Shown one piece after another: positions 8,022 to 16,846 of a stretch of DNA of 64,000 nucleotides. Made by a program: the position numbers and the translations under genes. The first letter of the stretch is position 1. The number at the start of each line of letters is the position of its first letter. The notes under the pieces were generated by a model. It was given only the letters and a program-made list of their open reading frames with translations. It made no database searches and was not told the origin of the DNA. The stretch spans positions 1 through 64,000 of the forward strand of contig CAJXSR010000003.1 of assembly GCA_913061275.1 (NCBI GenBank). Direction: 5' to 3'. The stretch is from an uncultured Paracoccaceae bacterium. Its GTDB lineage: Bacteria; Pseudomonadota; Alphaproteobacteria; Rhodobacterales; Rhodobacteraceae.

Positions 8022-9329
8022 TTAGAACCCTGCCCCCACATCAAGCGCGTCGGCAAAGCCTTCGGCCTCTATCATTTGATCGCCTTCGCGCTGCGTGACT
8101 TTAGATAAGTTATCCGCATTAGTAACTTTAGTGACCTGAGCGTAGTGTTCTGTAATCGGCTGAGTTATGAAAATTAAATTCAAAACACCCATAACAACAA
8201 ATAATGCAACATACCCAAACACACCCCCGATGACGACACCTGGCGGCATTTCTGGCCCCATACCCAAATTAAAACCACCTAATAACATCTGCGAGATAAA
8301 GCCCAAAATACCGCCTATCAACCCCGCGATGGTTGGCGCAAGCATAGAGATAATCAGACCGCCTAACAGATAAATACCAATAATGCGTTTGGTTCTGGGC
8401 TCGCTGATAAAACGTATATCATCCCCAAGCCTCTTCTGACTTGCCAAAATACGGTAGCTGTGAACGTTGTAATAGGCCAATCCGATGTAGGCCCAAATTG
8501 CGCCTATAAACGAAATCGGGTAGGCTACCGCAAGATAGACATACATATTTTCTGTAGTGTCAGAGCCGTCTAATGCCGTCTCTTCTATGCTTGCGATATC
8601 TGCGGTTTCAGTCGTAAAAACCCCGCTATATATTAGCAATATTATTCCAACAAGAACCAGACTGACACCTATTGCGATATGTTTCATAGCTGGATAAAGC
8701 GATTGCCAACGGCCTTCTTGTTTGAATGCCGCTTTACCAAACCATGTGCGATCCGCTTTGTACTTTTCCAGATAAAAAGTTTGCCGTGGCAGTAATATTC
8801 CAAGTGTAACGATTGTAATTATCCAATGGCCAATGGCGCGAATAGCGTATCCCCATGCCGCTTGATCCGCACCAAACCGGATACCTTTCCATTTAGTGCG
8901 CGACAACATATAGCGACGCGCGCGGTATTGCGCATAAAAGATTAACGGCGCCAAGGCAATGAATGTGGCATAGGTTAAAAGAATAGCGCGATATTGATCC
9001 GCCTCGGTATCGCCCATATCGAAAAGTGACATGCCTGCAAAGCTTAGCAAGACTTGAAAAACCCCAAGATAAACTGCCAATACTGCTACAGCTATAAGGA
9101 AACCTATGAATTTTTCAATACCTTTGCCGGTGTATTCAAACCCATGACCGTCAACAGTAACCGCCGACCAAAAATAGCGGCGCACACGTGTGCGTGCCCA
9201 AAAACGATATATACCCAAGGTAATAAGGGTAAGCAGGGTTGTAACCACTGCAAGCTTGCGTAACTGCGGTGTATTTCCATTGTATGTAACGGTTCCTGAT
9301 TTCTGTTCATCAGCCATTTCTACATTCAT
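8022..9329 (-). CDS. DUF898 (YjgN-like) multi-pass membrane protein
   Basis: The 435-residue protein has the DUF898 signature in its first part: FWARTRVRRYFW at about 43-54 and VDGHGFEYTGKG at about 59-70, later repeated as ARRYMLSRTKWKGIRFG. About eight to ten hydrophobic segments follow, including one Gly/Pro-rich block near 340-390. Family members are inner-membrane proteins of unknown role. It is the first gene of a pair with the downstream M48 protease. I kept the first ATG (9329), which follows a GGTGG sequence; a second ATG lies four codons in. Confidence 0.8.
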   Translation of the reverse strand: MNVEMADEQKSGTVTYNGNTPQLRKLAVVTTLLTLITLGIYRFWARTRVRRYFWSAVTVDGHGFEYTGKGIEKFIGFLIAVAVLAVYLGVFQVLLSFAGMSLFDMGDTEADQYRAILLTYATFIALAPLIFYAQYRARRYMLSRTKWKGIRFGADQAAWGYAIRAIGHWIITIVTLGILLPRQTFYLEKYKADRTWFGKAAFKQEGRWQSLYPAMKHIAIGVSLVLVGIILLIYSGVFTTETADIASIEETALDGSDTTENMYVYLAVAYPISFIGAIWAYIGLAYYNVHSYRILASQKRLGDDIRFISEPRTKRIIGIYLLGGLIISMLAPTIAGLIGGILGFISQMLLGGFNLGMGPEMPPGVVIGGVFGYVALFVVMGVLNLIFITQPITEHYAQVTKVTNADNLSKVTQREGDQMIEAEGFADALDVGAGF

Positions 9330-9348
9330 GAATTACCACCCAGTACCT

Positions 9349-11598
9349 TTATAAATTAAATTTGTTATCCCTTGGAAAACCGCGCGGGGCCATTCGACCT
9401 GCAGATGCACGTTTACTTGTCCATTCATCCAAATCAGTTTCTGTGCGTGTGCGACCCGCTGGATCAAGCCAACTTAGCCCTTCTGCCAGATTGAAGGTCG
9501 TTGCGTCATTCAAACCACCGTCTTTGTATTTCTGCAACCGTACACCTTTACCGCGTCCCATTTCAGGCAACTCATCAATCGGAAAGATCAGAACTTTGCG
9601 GTTTTCACCAACACAAGCAATATGATCACCTTGCACTGTACGACAGACATGGGCGGTAACATCGCCCTTAACATTCAACACTTGTTTGCCACTGCGGGTT
9701 TGCGCAATAACATCGTCTGTGTTGGTAACAAAACCATCACCCGCAGAGGATGTTACCAACAATTTAGCCCCTTTTTTGTGAATAAACATATCGACCATTT
9801 CGGCCTCATTCGGCAAATCGACAATCAGACGAATAGGTTCGCCCATACCGCGCCCACCTGGTAGTTGGCTGCATGGAAGCGTATAAAACCGCCCGTTTCC
9901 GCCAAATACTAACAATCTATCTGTGGTTTCTGCATGGAAAATAAAGCGGCTTTCATCACCATCTTTGAACTTTAAATCCTGCCCTAGATCAATGTGACCT
10001 TTCATAGCCCGTATCCAACCCATTGCAGAACAAACAACCGTGATAGGTTCGCGTTCAATCATTGCCTCTATTGGCACATCTTCCACATCTGGGGCATCAG
10101 CAATTTCGGTGCGCCGTGCGCCACCTTTTGCATCTTTGCCAAATTTCTTACGGGTTTCACGTAATTGGCTTGCAATGCTCGCCCATTGCAAAGACTCATC
10201 AGCCAATAAATCTTCCAGATCAGCGCGTTCTATCAACAGGTCATCACGTTCACGGCGCAATTCAATTTCTTCAAGTTTACGTAAATTGCGCAACCGCATG
10301 TTTAAAATTGCTTCGGCCTGCATATCGGTCAGATCAAACTCTGCGATTAAAATGGTCTTTGGTGCATCTTCATATCTGATGATTGCAATCACACGATCAA
10401 GATTGAGAAAAGCAACGATATAGCCCTCCAACACTTCCAAACGGCGGTCAATTTTATCAAGACGGAATTCCGAACGGCGTTGCAATACCTCACGGCGGTG
10501 ATCCAAGAATGCGCGCAACACTTCTTTCATCGAGCATACTTTGGGGGTACGCCCATCGATCAGCACATTCATATTTAGATTAAACCTAAGCTCTAAATCG
10601 CACAGCTTAAACAGGGTTTCCATCAATACGGCAGGGTCAACAGTTTTTGTGCGTGGCTCCAGAACAAGGCGCACATCCTCGGCACTTTCATCACGCACAT
10701 CGCCCAGAATTGGGATTTTCTTTTGCAAGATAAGTTCAGCGATTTTTTCGATCAGTTTGGACTTTTGCACCTGATAAGGAATTTCAGTGACAACTATTTG
10801 CCACTGACCGCGTGCCAACTCTTCAAGTTCCCAACGTGCCCGCAGGCGAAACGCACCGCGCCCCGTTTTATAGGCTTGTAGAATGTTTTCACGTGGCTCG
10901 ACCAATATGCCACCCGTGGGAAAATCCGGGCCTGGCACATAATCCATCAATGTTTCGTCACGTGCATTTGGGGCTTTGATAAGGTGGATCGCGGCATCAC
11001 ACAACTCGCCCAGATTATGGGGTGCTATATTTGTCGCCATCCCAACGGCAATACCAGAAGAGCCGTTTGCCAGAAGATTCGGATATGTAGCTGGCAAAAC
11101 TTCAGGCTCGGTTTCAGAGCCGTCATAGTTTGGGTTGAAGTTCACCGCATCCTCGGACAGACCGACCATCAGGGCCTCTGCCGCTTCTGTCATCCGCGCC
11201 TCGGTATAGCGCGGTGCGGCAGGATTATCGCCATCGATATTACCAAAGTTACCTTGCCCGTCAACCAATGGATAACGCACATTAAAATCCTGCGCCAGCC
11301 GCGCCAAAGCATCATAAATCGCCTGATCGCCGTGGGGGTGGTAATTACCCATAACTTCACCAACGATTTTGGCACATTTTTTATACGCACCATTCGGGTC
11401 TAGTTTTAGCCCCCGCATGGCGTATAAAATCCGCCGATGCACAGGTTTTAGCCCGTCACGCGCATCAGGCAGTGCACGGCCCATAATGGTGGACAAAGCG
11501 TAGGTAAGGTAGCGGTCACCAATAGCACGGCGCAAAGGCTCGGTTGAAGTTAATCCGCGATCATCGGGTATATTGTTGTCATCTATCAAATCAGCCAT
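9349..11598 (-). CDS. parC: DNA topoisomerase IV subunit A
   Basis: A 749-residue ParC, of normal length. It cuts and rejoins DNA as a heterotetramer with ParE to separate daughter chromosomes. The winged-helix cleavage domain holds RILYAMRGL (56-64), the HPHGDQAIYDAL loop (87-98) and active-site Tyr131 (APRYTEAR). The rest of the breakage-reunion domain and a C-terminal beta-pinwheel with a weakly conserved FVTNTDD blade follow. At the position equal to Ser80 of the E. coli protein there is Gln92, and Asp96 replaces Glu84; these residues contact quinolones. Downstream (9329) is the DUF898 gene, same strand. Confidence 0.95.
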   Translation of the reverse strand: MADLIDDNNIPDDRGLTSTEPLRRAIGDRYLTYALSTIMGRALPDARDGLKPVHRRILYAMRGLKLDPNGAYKKCAKIVGEVMGNYHPHGDQAIYDALARLAQDFNVRYPLVDGQGNFGNIDGDNPAAPRYTEARMTEAAEALMVGLSEDAVNFNPNYDGSETEPEVLPATYPNLLANGSSGIAVGMATNIAPHNLGELCDAAIHLIKAPNARDETLMDYVPGPDFPTGGILVEPRENILQAYKTGRGAFRLRARWELEELARGQWQIVVTEIPYQVQKSKLIEKIAELILQKKIPILGDVRDESAEDVRLVLEPRTKTVDPAVLMETLFKLCDLELRFNLNMNVLIDGRTPKVCSMKEVLRAFLDHRREVLQRRSEFRLDKIDRRLEVLEGYIVAFLNLDRVIAIIRYEDAPKTILIAEFDLTDMQAEAILNMRLRNLRKLEEIELRRERDDLLIERADLEDLLADESLQWASIASQLRETRKKFGKDAKGGARRTEIADAPDVEDVPIEAMIEREPITVVCSAMGWIRAMKGHIDLGQDLKFKDGDESRFIFHAETTDRLLVFGGNGRFYTLPCSQLPGGRGMGEPIRLIVDLPNEAEMVDMFIHKKGAKLLVTSSAGDGFVTNTDDVIAQTRSGKQVLNVKGDVTAHVCRTVQGDHIACVGENRKVLIFPIDELPEMGRGKGVRLQKYKDGGLNDATTFNLAEGLSWLDPAGRTRTETDLDEWTSKRASAGRMAPRGFPRDNKFNL

Positions 11599-11701
11599 AA
11601 ATGATGTGTAATCCGTCAGTTGAGAAGGGTCTATAGCTTAGCGTTATTTTCATGCTTTTTCTTGTGTCGACGTAAGGTTTTTATCGCCTCGCTTGTGATA
11701 C

Positions 11702-11713
11702 TAAACTAGTTTA
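11702..11713. promoter_or_regulatory. 12-bp perfect palindrome upstream of the SDR gene
   Basis: TAAACTAGTTTA reads the same on both strands and lies 33 bases before the SDR start, in the divergent parC/SDR gap. It could be the operator of a dimeric repressor of the SDR gene. An outer TTGTGATA/TAGTCACAA-like pair around it adds weak support. No regulator gene is adjacent. Confidence 0.3.
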
Positions 11714-11746
11714 CTGATTTAATATTAGTCACAAACAGGTAATCCC

Positions 11747-12580
11747 ATGTCTCAAAAAACAATCCTTATTACCGGCTGCTCTTCTGGCATCGGTTATGAC
11801 GCTGCCCACACCCTACAAAAACGTGGTTGGCGGGTTTTTGCAACTTGCCGAAAACCAGAAGATTGCGAACGGTTGCAAGCAGAGGGTTTGGAAAGCTATG
11901 TATTGGATTATGAAGATGAGGCAGGCATTAAACTGGCTGTTGCAGAAACCCTGAAACGCACAGGTGGCACGCTAGATGCGCTTTATAACAATGGTGCTTA
12001 TGCAATCCCTGCATTTACCCAAGACTATCCACGTGATGCTTTACGGGCAATTTTTGAAGCAAACTTCTTTGGTTATTTTGACCTAATCAATCAGCTACTT
12101 CCTGTGATGCTTGCACAAGGTCACGGGCGAATAATAAATTGTTCATCCGTGTTGGGATTGACGGCAATGAAGGGGCGCGGGGCCTATAATGCAACCAAAT
12201 TTGCAATGGAAGGGCTGACAGATACCTTACGTTTGGAACTGCGCAATCAACCGATTGATATTATTCTGGTGGAACCTGGGCCCATCACCACAGACATCAG
12301 ACAAAATGCGCAAAAGCAATTTGAAAAATGGATTGATTGGGAAAATTCTCTTGGGCGAAAAGTTTATGAAACCGCAATGATGCCACGCCTTTATGCCAAA
12401 GACTCTAAACCTGATACAGGTGAGTTACCATCATCCGCAGTCACAGATAAACTTATCCATGCACTGGAAAGCAAACGCCCTAAACCACGTTATTATGTAA
12501 CAACACCCACATATGTCGCAGGTTTCTTAAAGCGCATTTTATCGACACGGGCGTTAGATTTCATCTATAGTCGCGCATAA
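11747..12580 (+). CDS. Short-chain dehydrogenase/reductase
   Basis: The 277-residue classical SDR has the cofactor motif TGCSSGIG at 9-16, NNGAY at 81-85 in the place of NNAG, catalytic Ser134 (NCSSVLG) and the YxxxK pair Tyr147 and Lys151 (AYNATKFAMEG). The C-terminal part resembles SDRs acting on lipid or steroid-like substrates (VEPGPITTDIR), but the substrate is not determined. It is divergent from parC and followed 22 bases later by a small membrane protein gene, so both may be in one transcript with the cobalamin adenosyltransferase. Confidence 0.88.
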   Translation: MSQKTILITGCSSGIGYDAAHTLQKRGWRVFATCRKPEDCERLQAEGLESYVLDYEDEAGIKLAVAETLKRTGGTLDALYNNGAYAIPAFTQDYPRDALRAIFEANFFGYFDLINQLLPVMLAQGHGRIINCSSVLGLTAMKGRGAYNATKFAMEGLTDTLRLELRNQPIDIILVEPGPITTDIRQNAQKQFEKWIDWENSLGRKVYETAMMPRLYAKDSKPDTGELPSSAVTDKLIHALESKRPKPRYYVTTPTYVAGFLKRILSTRALDFIYSRA

Positions 12581-12602
12581 CTTGTTCGCGAAAGGAACTT
12601 TT

Positions 12603-12809
12603 ATGTCGTCTGCCCCTATATATTTTCTAGCTGTTGCAGCCGTTTTAGTAGTTCTGGTCGTTTTGATGGTCGGGCTTGGAAGCTTTACCTCTGGTGGTGA
12701 ATTTAACCGCAAGTATTCGAATAAATTGATGCGAATGCGGATTATCGCGCAAGCAATCGCAGTAGGCTTAATTTTGCTTTATGCGGTTTTACACGGAAAC
12801 GGTGGATAG
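12603..12809 (+). CDS. Twin-transmembrane HIG1-type small membrane protein
   Basis: A 68-residue protein with two hydrophobic helices (about 4-25 and 49-65) joined by a positively charged loop containing NRKYSNKLMRMRI. This matches the HIG1 domain of mitochondrial respiratory supercomplex factors and their alphaproteobacterial relatives. The ATG at 12603 has AAAGGAAC 5 bases upstream; an earlier in-frame start at 12582 puts the ribosome site inside the gene and was rejected. It is followed after one base by the cobalamin adenosyltransferase gene. A role with cytochrome oxidase is inferred from the family. Confidence 0.8.
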   Translation: MSSAPIYFLAVAAVLVVLVVLMVGLGSFTSGGEFNRKYSNKLMRMRIIAQAIAVGLILLYAVLHGNGG

Positions 12810-12810
12810 C

Positions 12811-13383
12811 ATGGTTGTACTAAATAAAATTTACACCCGCACAGGCGACAAAGGTGAAACCGCATTGGGCAATGGGGTGCGCGTTACCAAAGACAGCGTG
12901 CGTGTTGGTGCTTATGGCACCGTGGATGAAACCAATGCCACCGTCGGTCTTGCACGGCTACACGCCACAGGTGATATGAATTTGGCACTGGCACGCATTC
13001 AAAACGATCTGTTCGATTTAGGCGCTGACTTTTGCAGACCAGACATGGCCAAAGACAAAGATGCCGAATATACGCCCTTGCGTATTTTGGAAGTCCAAGT
13101 TGTACGATTAGAAACAGAAATTGATGCGATGAACGCGAATATCGCCCCTTTGCGCAGCTTCGTTTTGCCGGGTGGCTCTGCCCTTGCTGCCCATTTACAT
13201 CTGTGCCGCACCGTTTCGCGCCGCGCCGAACGATTGGCAGTCACACTTGCGGGGCAAGAAGATATAAACGCTATGGCCGTTAAATACCTGAACCGTTTAT
13301 CCGATTGGTTTTTCGTGGCATCACGCGCTGCAAACGAAAACGGCAAAAAAGATGTGCTTTGGGTGCCAGGTGGAAATCAGTAA
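12811..13383 (+). CDS. Corrinoid (cob(I)alamin) adenosyltransferase, PduO type
   Basis: The 190-residue protein transfers adenosyl from ATP to cob(I)alamin, making adenosylcobalamin. The N-terminal TRTGDKGETALGNG (7-20) is the PduO-type ATP-binding motif; the helical bundle ends with SRRAERLAV and the region LNRLSDWFFVASR, both typical. ATG 12811 is chosen because it stands one base after the previous stop; an upstream in-frame start would overlap that gene by 10 codons. Coupling with the HIG1 gene is by position only. The downstream etfBA operon starts 167 bases later. Confidence 0.93.
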   Translation: MVVLNKIYTRTGDKGETALGNGVRVTKDSVRVGAYGTVDETNATVGLARLHATGDMNLALARIQNDLFDLGADFCRPDMAKDKDAEYTPLRILEVQVVRLETEIDAMNANIAPLRSFVLPGGSALAAHLHLCRTVSRRAERLAVTLAGQEDINAMAVKYLNRLSDWFFVASRAANENGKKDVLWVPGGNQ

Positions 13384-13550
13384 TTTTCACTGGTGAAATT
13401 TTAATTTCTTTTTTCATGCGCCCAAACGCGACGTTATTTCCCACTTTGGTGTCGATTCATAGCTTTATTTACCTTAGCGCGTGTCGTACACGGGTTTTGG
13501 AATATTTAGCTGTCTCTTATGAGAGTCGTAATTAATTTGGAGAATGCGAA

Positions 13551-14312
13551 ATGAAGGTGCTAGTCCCCGTCAAACGTGTGATCGATTATAACGTGAAAGT
13601 TCGTGTAAAAGCGGATGGGAGCGGTGTTGATCTTGCGAATGTAAAAATGTCCATGAACCCGTTTGATGAAATTGCTGTTGAAGAAGCAATTCGTCTGCGC
13701 GAAGCTGGCAAAGCTGAAGAAATTATCGCCGTGTCTATCGGTGTTAAGCAAAGCCAAGAAACTTTGCGTACAGCTTTAGCTATGGGTGCGGATCGTGCCA
13801 TTCTGATCGAAGCGACAGATGACGTTCACACAGATATCGAACCTTTGGCCGTTGCCAAATTGCTAAAAGCTGTGATCGACGAAGAACAACCTGGTCTGGT
13901 TCTTTGCGGCAAGCAGGCGATTGACAATGACATGAATGCGACAGGCCAAATGTTGGCAGCCCTTTTGGGTTGGTCACAAGGTACGTTTGCATCAGAACTG
14001 GACATTGATGGCGACAGCGCCACGGTCACACGTGAAGTCGACGGCGGTCTGCAAACCATCAAGGTCAAAATGCCTGCGATCGTTTCTGTTGATCTGCGTT
14101 TGAACGAGCCACGGTATGCGTCTTTGCCAAACATCATGAAAGCAAAACGGAAACCTTTGGATGTGAAAACAACGGGCGATCTTGGTGTCGACATTTCACC
14201 ACGCTTAGAAATCATCAGCACAACAGAACCGTCAACACGCGCCGCAGGTGTGATCGTGGCGGACGTGGCTGAACTGGTTGCGAAACTTAAAGATGAAGCA
14301 GGGGTGATATAA
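13551..14312 (+). CDS. etfB: Electron transfer flavoprotein beta subunit
   Basis: A 253-residue EtfB, usual length. It binds AMP and, with EtfA, carries electrons from acyl-CoA and other dehydrogenases to the ubiquinone pool. [20 protein letters not shown] opens the protein, and the beta-subunit signature region is at about 108-150 ([20 protein letters not shown]). The stop overlaps the etfA start by one base (TAATG), a sign of coupling. A GGAG ribosome site stands before the ATG. The 167-base gap upstream suggests its own promoter. Confidence 0.97.
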   Translation: MKVLVPVKRVIDYNVKVRVKADGSGVDLANVKMSMNPFDEIAVEEAIRLREAGKAEEIIAVSIGVKQSQETLRTALAMGADRAILIEATDDVHTDIEPLAVAKLLKAVIDEEQPGLVLCGKQAIDNDMNATGQMLAALLGWSQGTFASELDIDGDSATVTREVDGGLQTIKVKMPAIVSVDLRLNEPRYASLPNIMKAKRKPLDVKTTGDLGVDISPRLEIISTTEPSTRAAGVIVADVAELVAKLKDEAGVI

Positions 14313-15238
14313 TGGCTGTTCTTCTATTAGCTGAAATTGTTGCTGGTGAGATTTCACTGGACCAAACAGGTAAGGCCGTTACGGCGTCCGCCGCTTTGGG
14401 TGACATCACTGTTCTTTGCGCCTCTGCTGGATGTGGTGATGCCGCAAAAGCTGTAGCCACGCTGGACGGTGTTGCAAAAGTGCTTTGTGCAGATGATGCC
14501 GCCTATGGTAATGGCCTGGCTGAACCTGTGGCAGACTTGATTGTGTCACTTGCTGGCGACTACGATCATATTGTGGCACCTGCTACATCACACGCCAAAA
14601 ACATCTTGCCACGCGTTGCAGCCTTGCTGGATGTGATGGTGATCTCTGACATCACAGGCATTGTTGATGCTGACACGTTTGAACGCCCGATCTATGCAGG
14701 TAACGCTATTCAGACAGTAAAATCATCTGATGGCAAAAAAGTTGTTTCAATCCGCACCGCTGGCTTTGATGCCGCAGGTGAAACGGGTTCGGCATCTGTA
14801 GAAACTGTGGCTGCCGCTGGAAACTCCGGCCTGTCGGAATGGGTCGAAGACAAAGTGCAAACCTCTGACCGTCCTGAACTGACATCTGCGAAGATCGTTG
14901 TATCAGGTGGTCGTGGTGTTGGATCAGAAGAAAGCTTTGCTATCATTGAAGCTTTGGCTGACAAACTGAACGCAGCCGTTGGCGCATCACGCGCTGCGGT
15001 TGACAGCGGATATGCACCAAACGATTGGCAAGTTGGTCAAACAGGTAAAGTAGTTGCCCCTGACCTTTATATCGCTTGCGGTATTTCGGGTGCGATCCAA
15101 CATTTGGCAGGCATGAAAGACAGTAAAGTTATTGTCGCAATCAACAAAGACGAAGAAGCGCCTATTTTTCAGGTTGCCGACTACGGTCTGGTTGCCGATT
15201 TGTTTGATGCGGTGCCAGAACTAACTGACGCGCTATAA
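14312..15238 (+). CDS. etfA: Electron transfer flavoprotein alpha subunit
   Basis: A 308-residue EtfA. The N-terminal domain is divergent as usual; the C-terminal FAD-binding domain has [12 protein letters not shown] (about 195-206) and the block [20 protein letters not shown] plus [12 protein letters not shown] (about 232-264) that surrounds FAD. Forms the heterodimer with EtfB, coded just upstream. A strong bidirectional terminator follows at 15261-15288. Confidence 0.97.
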   Translation: MAVLLLAEIVAGEISLDQTGKAVTASAALGDITVLCASAGCGDAAKAVATLDGVAKVLCADDAAYGNGLAEPVADLIVSLAGDYDHIVAPATSHAKNILPRVAALLDVMVISDITGIVDADTFERPIYAGNAIQTVKSSDGKKVVSIRTAGFDAAGETGSASVETVAAAGNSGLSEWVEDKVQTSDRPELTSAKIVVSGGRGVGSEESFAIIEALADKLNAAVGASRAAVDSGYAPNDWQVGQTGKVVAPDLYIACGISGAIQHLAGMKDSKVIVAINKDEEAPIFQVADYGLVADLFDAVPELTDAL

Positions 15239-15260
15239 AATTAAGATATAGAAGAATTGG

Positions 15261-15288
15261 AAAAGGCTCGCTTTATGCGGGCCTTTTT
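15261..15288. terminator. Bidirectional rho-independent terminator
   Basis: AAAAGGCTCGC (15261-15271) pairs with GCGGGCCTTTT (15276-15286) around TTTAT, with a single G-T pair, and T runs follow in both directions. It lies between convergent etfA and the acyltransferase gene, whose stop codon it touches, so it ends both transcripts. Confidence 0.85.
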
Positions 15289-16150
15289 ATTGGCCTTTAG
15301 GATTCAAACTTAATGTTTCGGATCGCAAAAATGCCATTAGTCCTTCAGCATCATTTTTATATGTATCAAGAACATCGCGCCCAATAACCTTACCCACAAT
15401 AGGTGCTTGTGGTTTATGAAATGCTTTTTTGATCTCATACATTAACAGGCTTTGTCTGCATGTATCCGAAATTCGGTTAGCAATCTGAAACAACCGAGAA
15501 TTCGAACCTTGAAAAAAAATCGGCACAACTTGCGCATTGGTTTGTAAAATAAGTTTTGAAGTGAATTTACCCCACTCCGCCTCAACAACAGGGCCAAAAG
15601 CTGTTTTGCTTGTGCAAACTGTGCCCGCAGGAAACACTCCAACGCAATGGCCATCACGTACATTATTTACTGCTTCTTTGCGTGTCTTCAAATTTTTTCT
15701 GACCGCGTCTTCTTCATGTGGAAAGCTGATCGACAATAAATTCTTTTCTGCAACCGACACACCATTTAACAAAGCCCGTGTGATAATCTGGAAATCCTCA
15801 CGGCGCTTTGACAATAACCATGCCAACACAAGACCGTCGACCAATCCATGCGGGTGGTTACAAACGATAACAATCGGCCCTTTACCGGGAATGTTTTCCA
15901 GTTGATCTGTAGGTGTTTCAACTTGAATATCCATCTCATCCAAAACAGATGTCCAAAAATGAGGGTTTTTATTTGGGTTATTTTCCCAGTGACGCATGTG
16001 ATACAATAAACGAAACCGTGCTGTGAATGTTTCAACAGTTTTAATAAATATACGTTTGCCCATTTGTGGAAATGAATTTGCATAGGTCAATTCTGACCTA
16101 TCATACAACATGATCTTTTCTGCTTCTGTTTGTGTCTCAAGCTCCGTCAC
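15287..16150 (-). CDS. Lysophospholipid acyltransferase family protein
   Basis: A protein of 287 residues when started at GTG 16150, which has GAGGG 8 bases upstream and immediately follows the HPr stop; a longer TTG start at 16168 would put the ribosome site inside. The acyltransferase motif NHPHGLVDG (near 101-109) places His and Asp in the arrangement of OlsB-like ornithine-lipid acyltransferases, and FPAGTVCTS (near 173-181) is the second block. It is predicted to acylate a glycerol or amino lipid at the inner membrane. It ends the chvIG-hprK-rapZ-PTS operon. Exact substrate unknown. Confidence 0.8.
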   Translation of the reverse strand: MTELETQTEAEKIMLYDRSELTYANSFPQMGKRIFIKTVETFTARFRLLYHMRHWENNPNKNPHFWTSVLDEMDIQVETPTDQLENIPGKGPIVIVCNHPHGLVDGLVLAWLLSKRREDFQIITRALLNGVSVAEKNLLSISFPHEEDAVRKNLKTRKEAVNNVRDGHCVGVFPAGTVCTSKTAFGPVVEAEWGKFTSKLILQTNAQVVPIFFQGSNSRLFQIANRISDTCRQSLLMYEIKKAFHKPQAPIVGKVIGRDVLDTYKNDAEGLMAFLRSETLSLNPKGQ

Positions 16151-16151
16151 G

Positions 16152-16418
16152 TTACTTGCCCTCGCCAAAATAATTTGCCATCAAATCTTTTAATGCCGCA
16201 GCTAAAAGATCGGCCTCTGCCCCAGATGTTTCCACTTCAATCTGGGTTCCTTTTGAACCAGCTAACATCATCAGCCCCATAATAGAATTTCCTGCAACTG
16301 TCATGCCATCCTTTGTTACTTCAGCCGATGCATCAAAACTTTCAACGGTTTCAACAAATTTTGCCGAGGCCCGTGCATGCAGGCCTTTTTCGTTCACAAT
16401 CATTAAAGTCAGAGCCAT
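16152..16418 (-). CDS. HPr-type phosphocarrier protein
   Basis: The 88-residue protein has the histidine phosphorylation site GLHARASAKF (His15) and the regulatory serine region GNSIMGLMMLAGSKGT (about 43-58), which HprK would phosphorylate. It is a carrier between enzyme I and EIIA, here in an incomplete, regulatory PTS as usual in alphaproteobacteria (no EIIB/EIIC nearby). It lies 17 bases after the EIIA gene. The serine kinase HprK is coded two genes upstream, so the two probably function together. Confidence 0.93.
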   Translation of the reverse strand: MALTLMIVNEKGLHARASAKFVETVESFDASAEVTKDGMTVAGNSIMGLMMLAGSKGTQIEVETSGAEADLLAAALKDLMANYFGEGK

Positions 16419-16435
16419 ATTTACTGCCTTTTTAC

Positions 16436-16819
16436 TTAGCTGTTACAGCAGTTCATATACTTCTTGCCAGAGGCCATACTTGCCTCAATCGCATTATCCA
16501 CAGTCATGTTTCTAGATTTCGCTAGCTTAACCAACATCGGTAAATTCGCACCATATAGAATTTTGCGATGTGTTTTGGCACAAGCCAACATTGAAAGATT
16601 AGCAGGAGAGCCGCCAAACATATCAACAACAACAATTACACCTGACCCTATGTCAACGGCATTCGCCGCATCACAAATTTCGGCTTGCTTAGCGTCACGA
16701 TCACATTCAGCGGCAATCGAAATAGCCGTAATACCAGATTGCTTACCCACAACGTGTTCAATGGCAGCCAAATACTCTTTGGCTAACCCACCATGCGCAA
16801 CGATAACAACCCCAATCAA
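16436..16819 (-). CDS. PTS EIIA component, mannose/fructose type
   Basis: A 127-residue protein opening IGVVIVAHGGLAKEYL with the phospho-accepting His9 in VAHGG, as in EIIA-Man (ManX). VVDMFGGSPANL (about 70-81) is the other family block. No sugar permease genes are present, so it likely acts as a regulatory acceptor of phosphate from HPr. The C-terminus is short and ends with Cys-Cys. It lies between rapZ and HPr on one transcript. Confidence 0.9.
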   Translation of the reverse strand: MIGVVIVAHGGLAKEYLAAIEHVVGKQSGITAISIAAECDRDAKQAEICDAANAVDIGSGVIVVVDMFGGSPANLSMLACAKTHRKILYGANLPMLVKLAKSRNMTVDNAIEASMASGKKYMNCCNS

Positions 16820-16846
16820 AACGCTGTAACTCCTAAAGTACCCACA

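Noticed and set aside
10040-10423. Long open frame opposite parC
   Set aside because: A shadow of the well-supported parC gene; codon pattern and motif content belong to the other strand.
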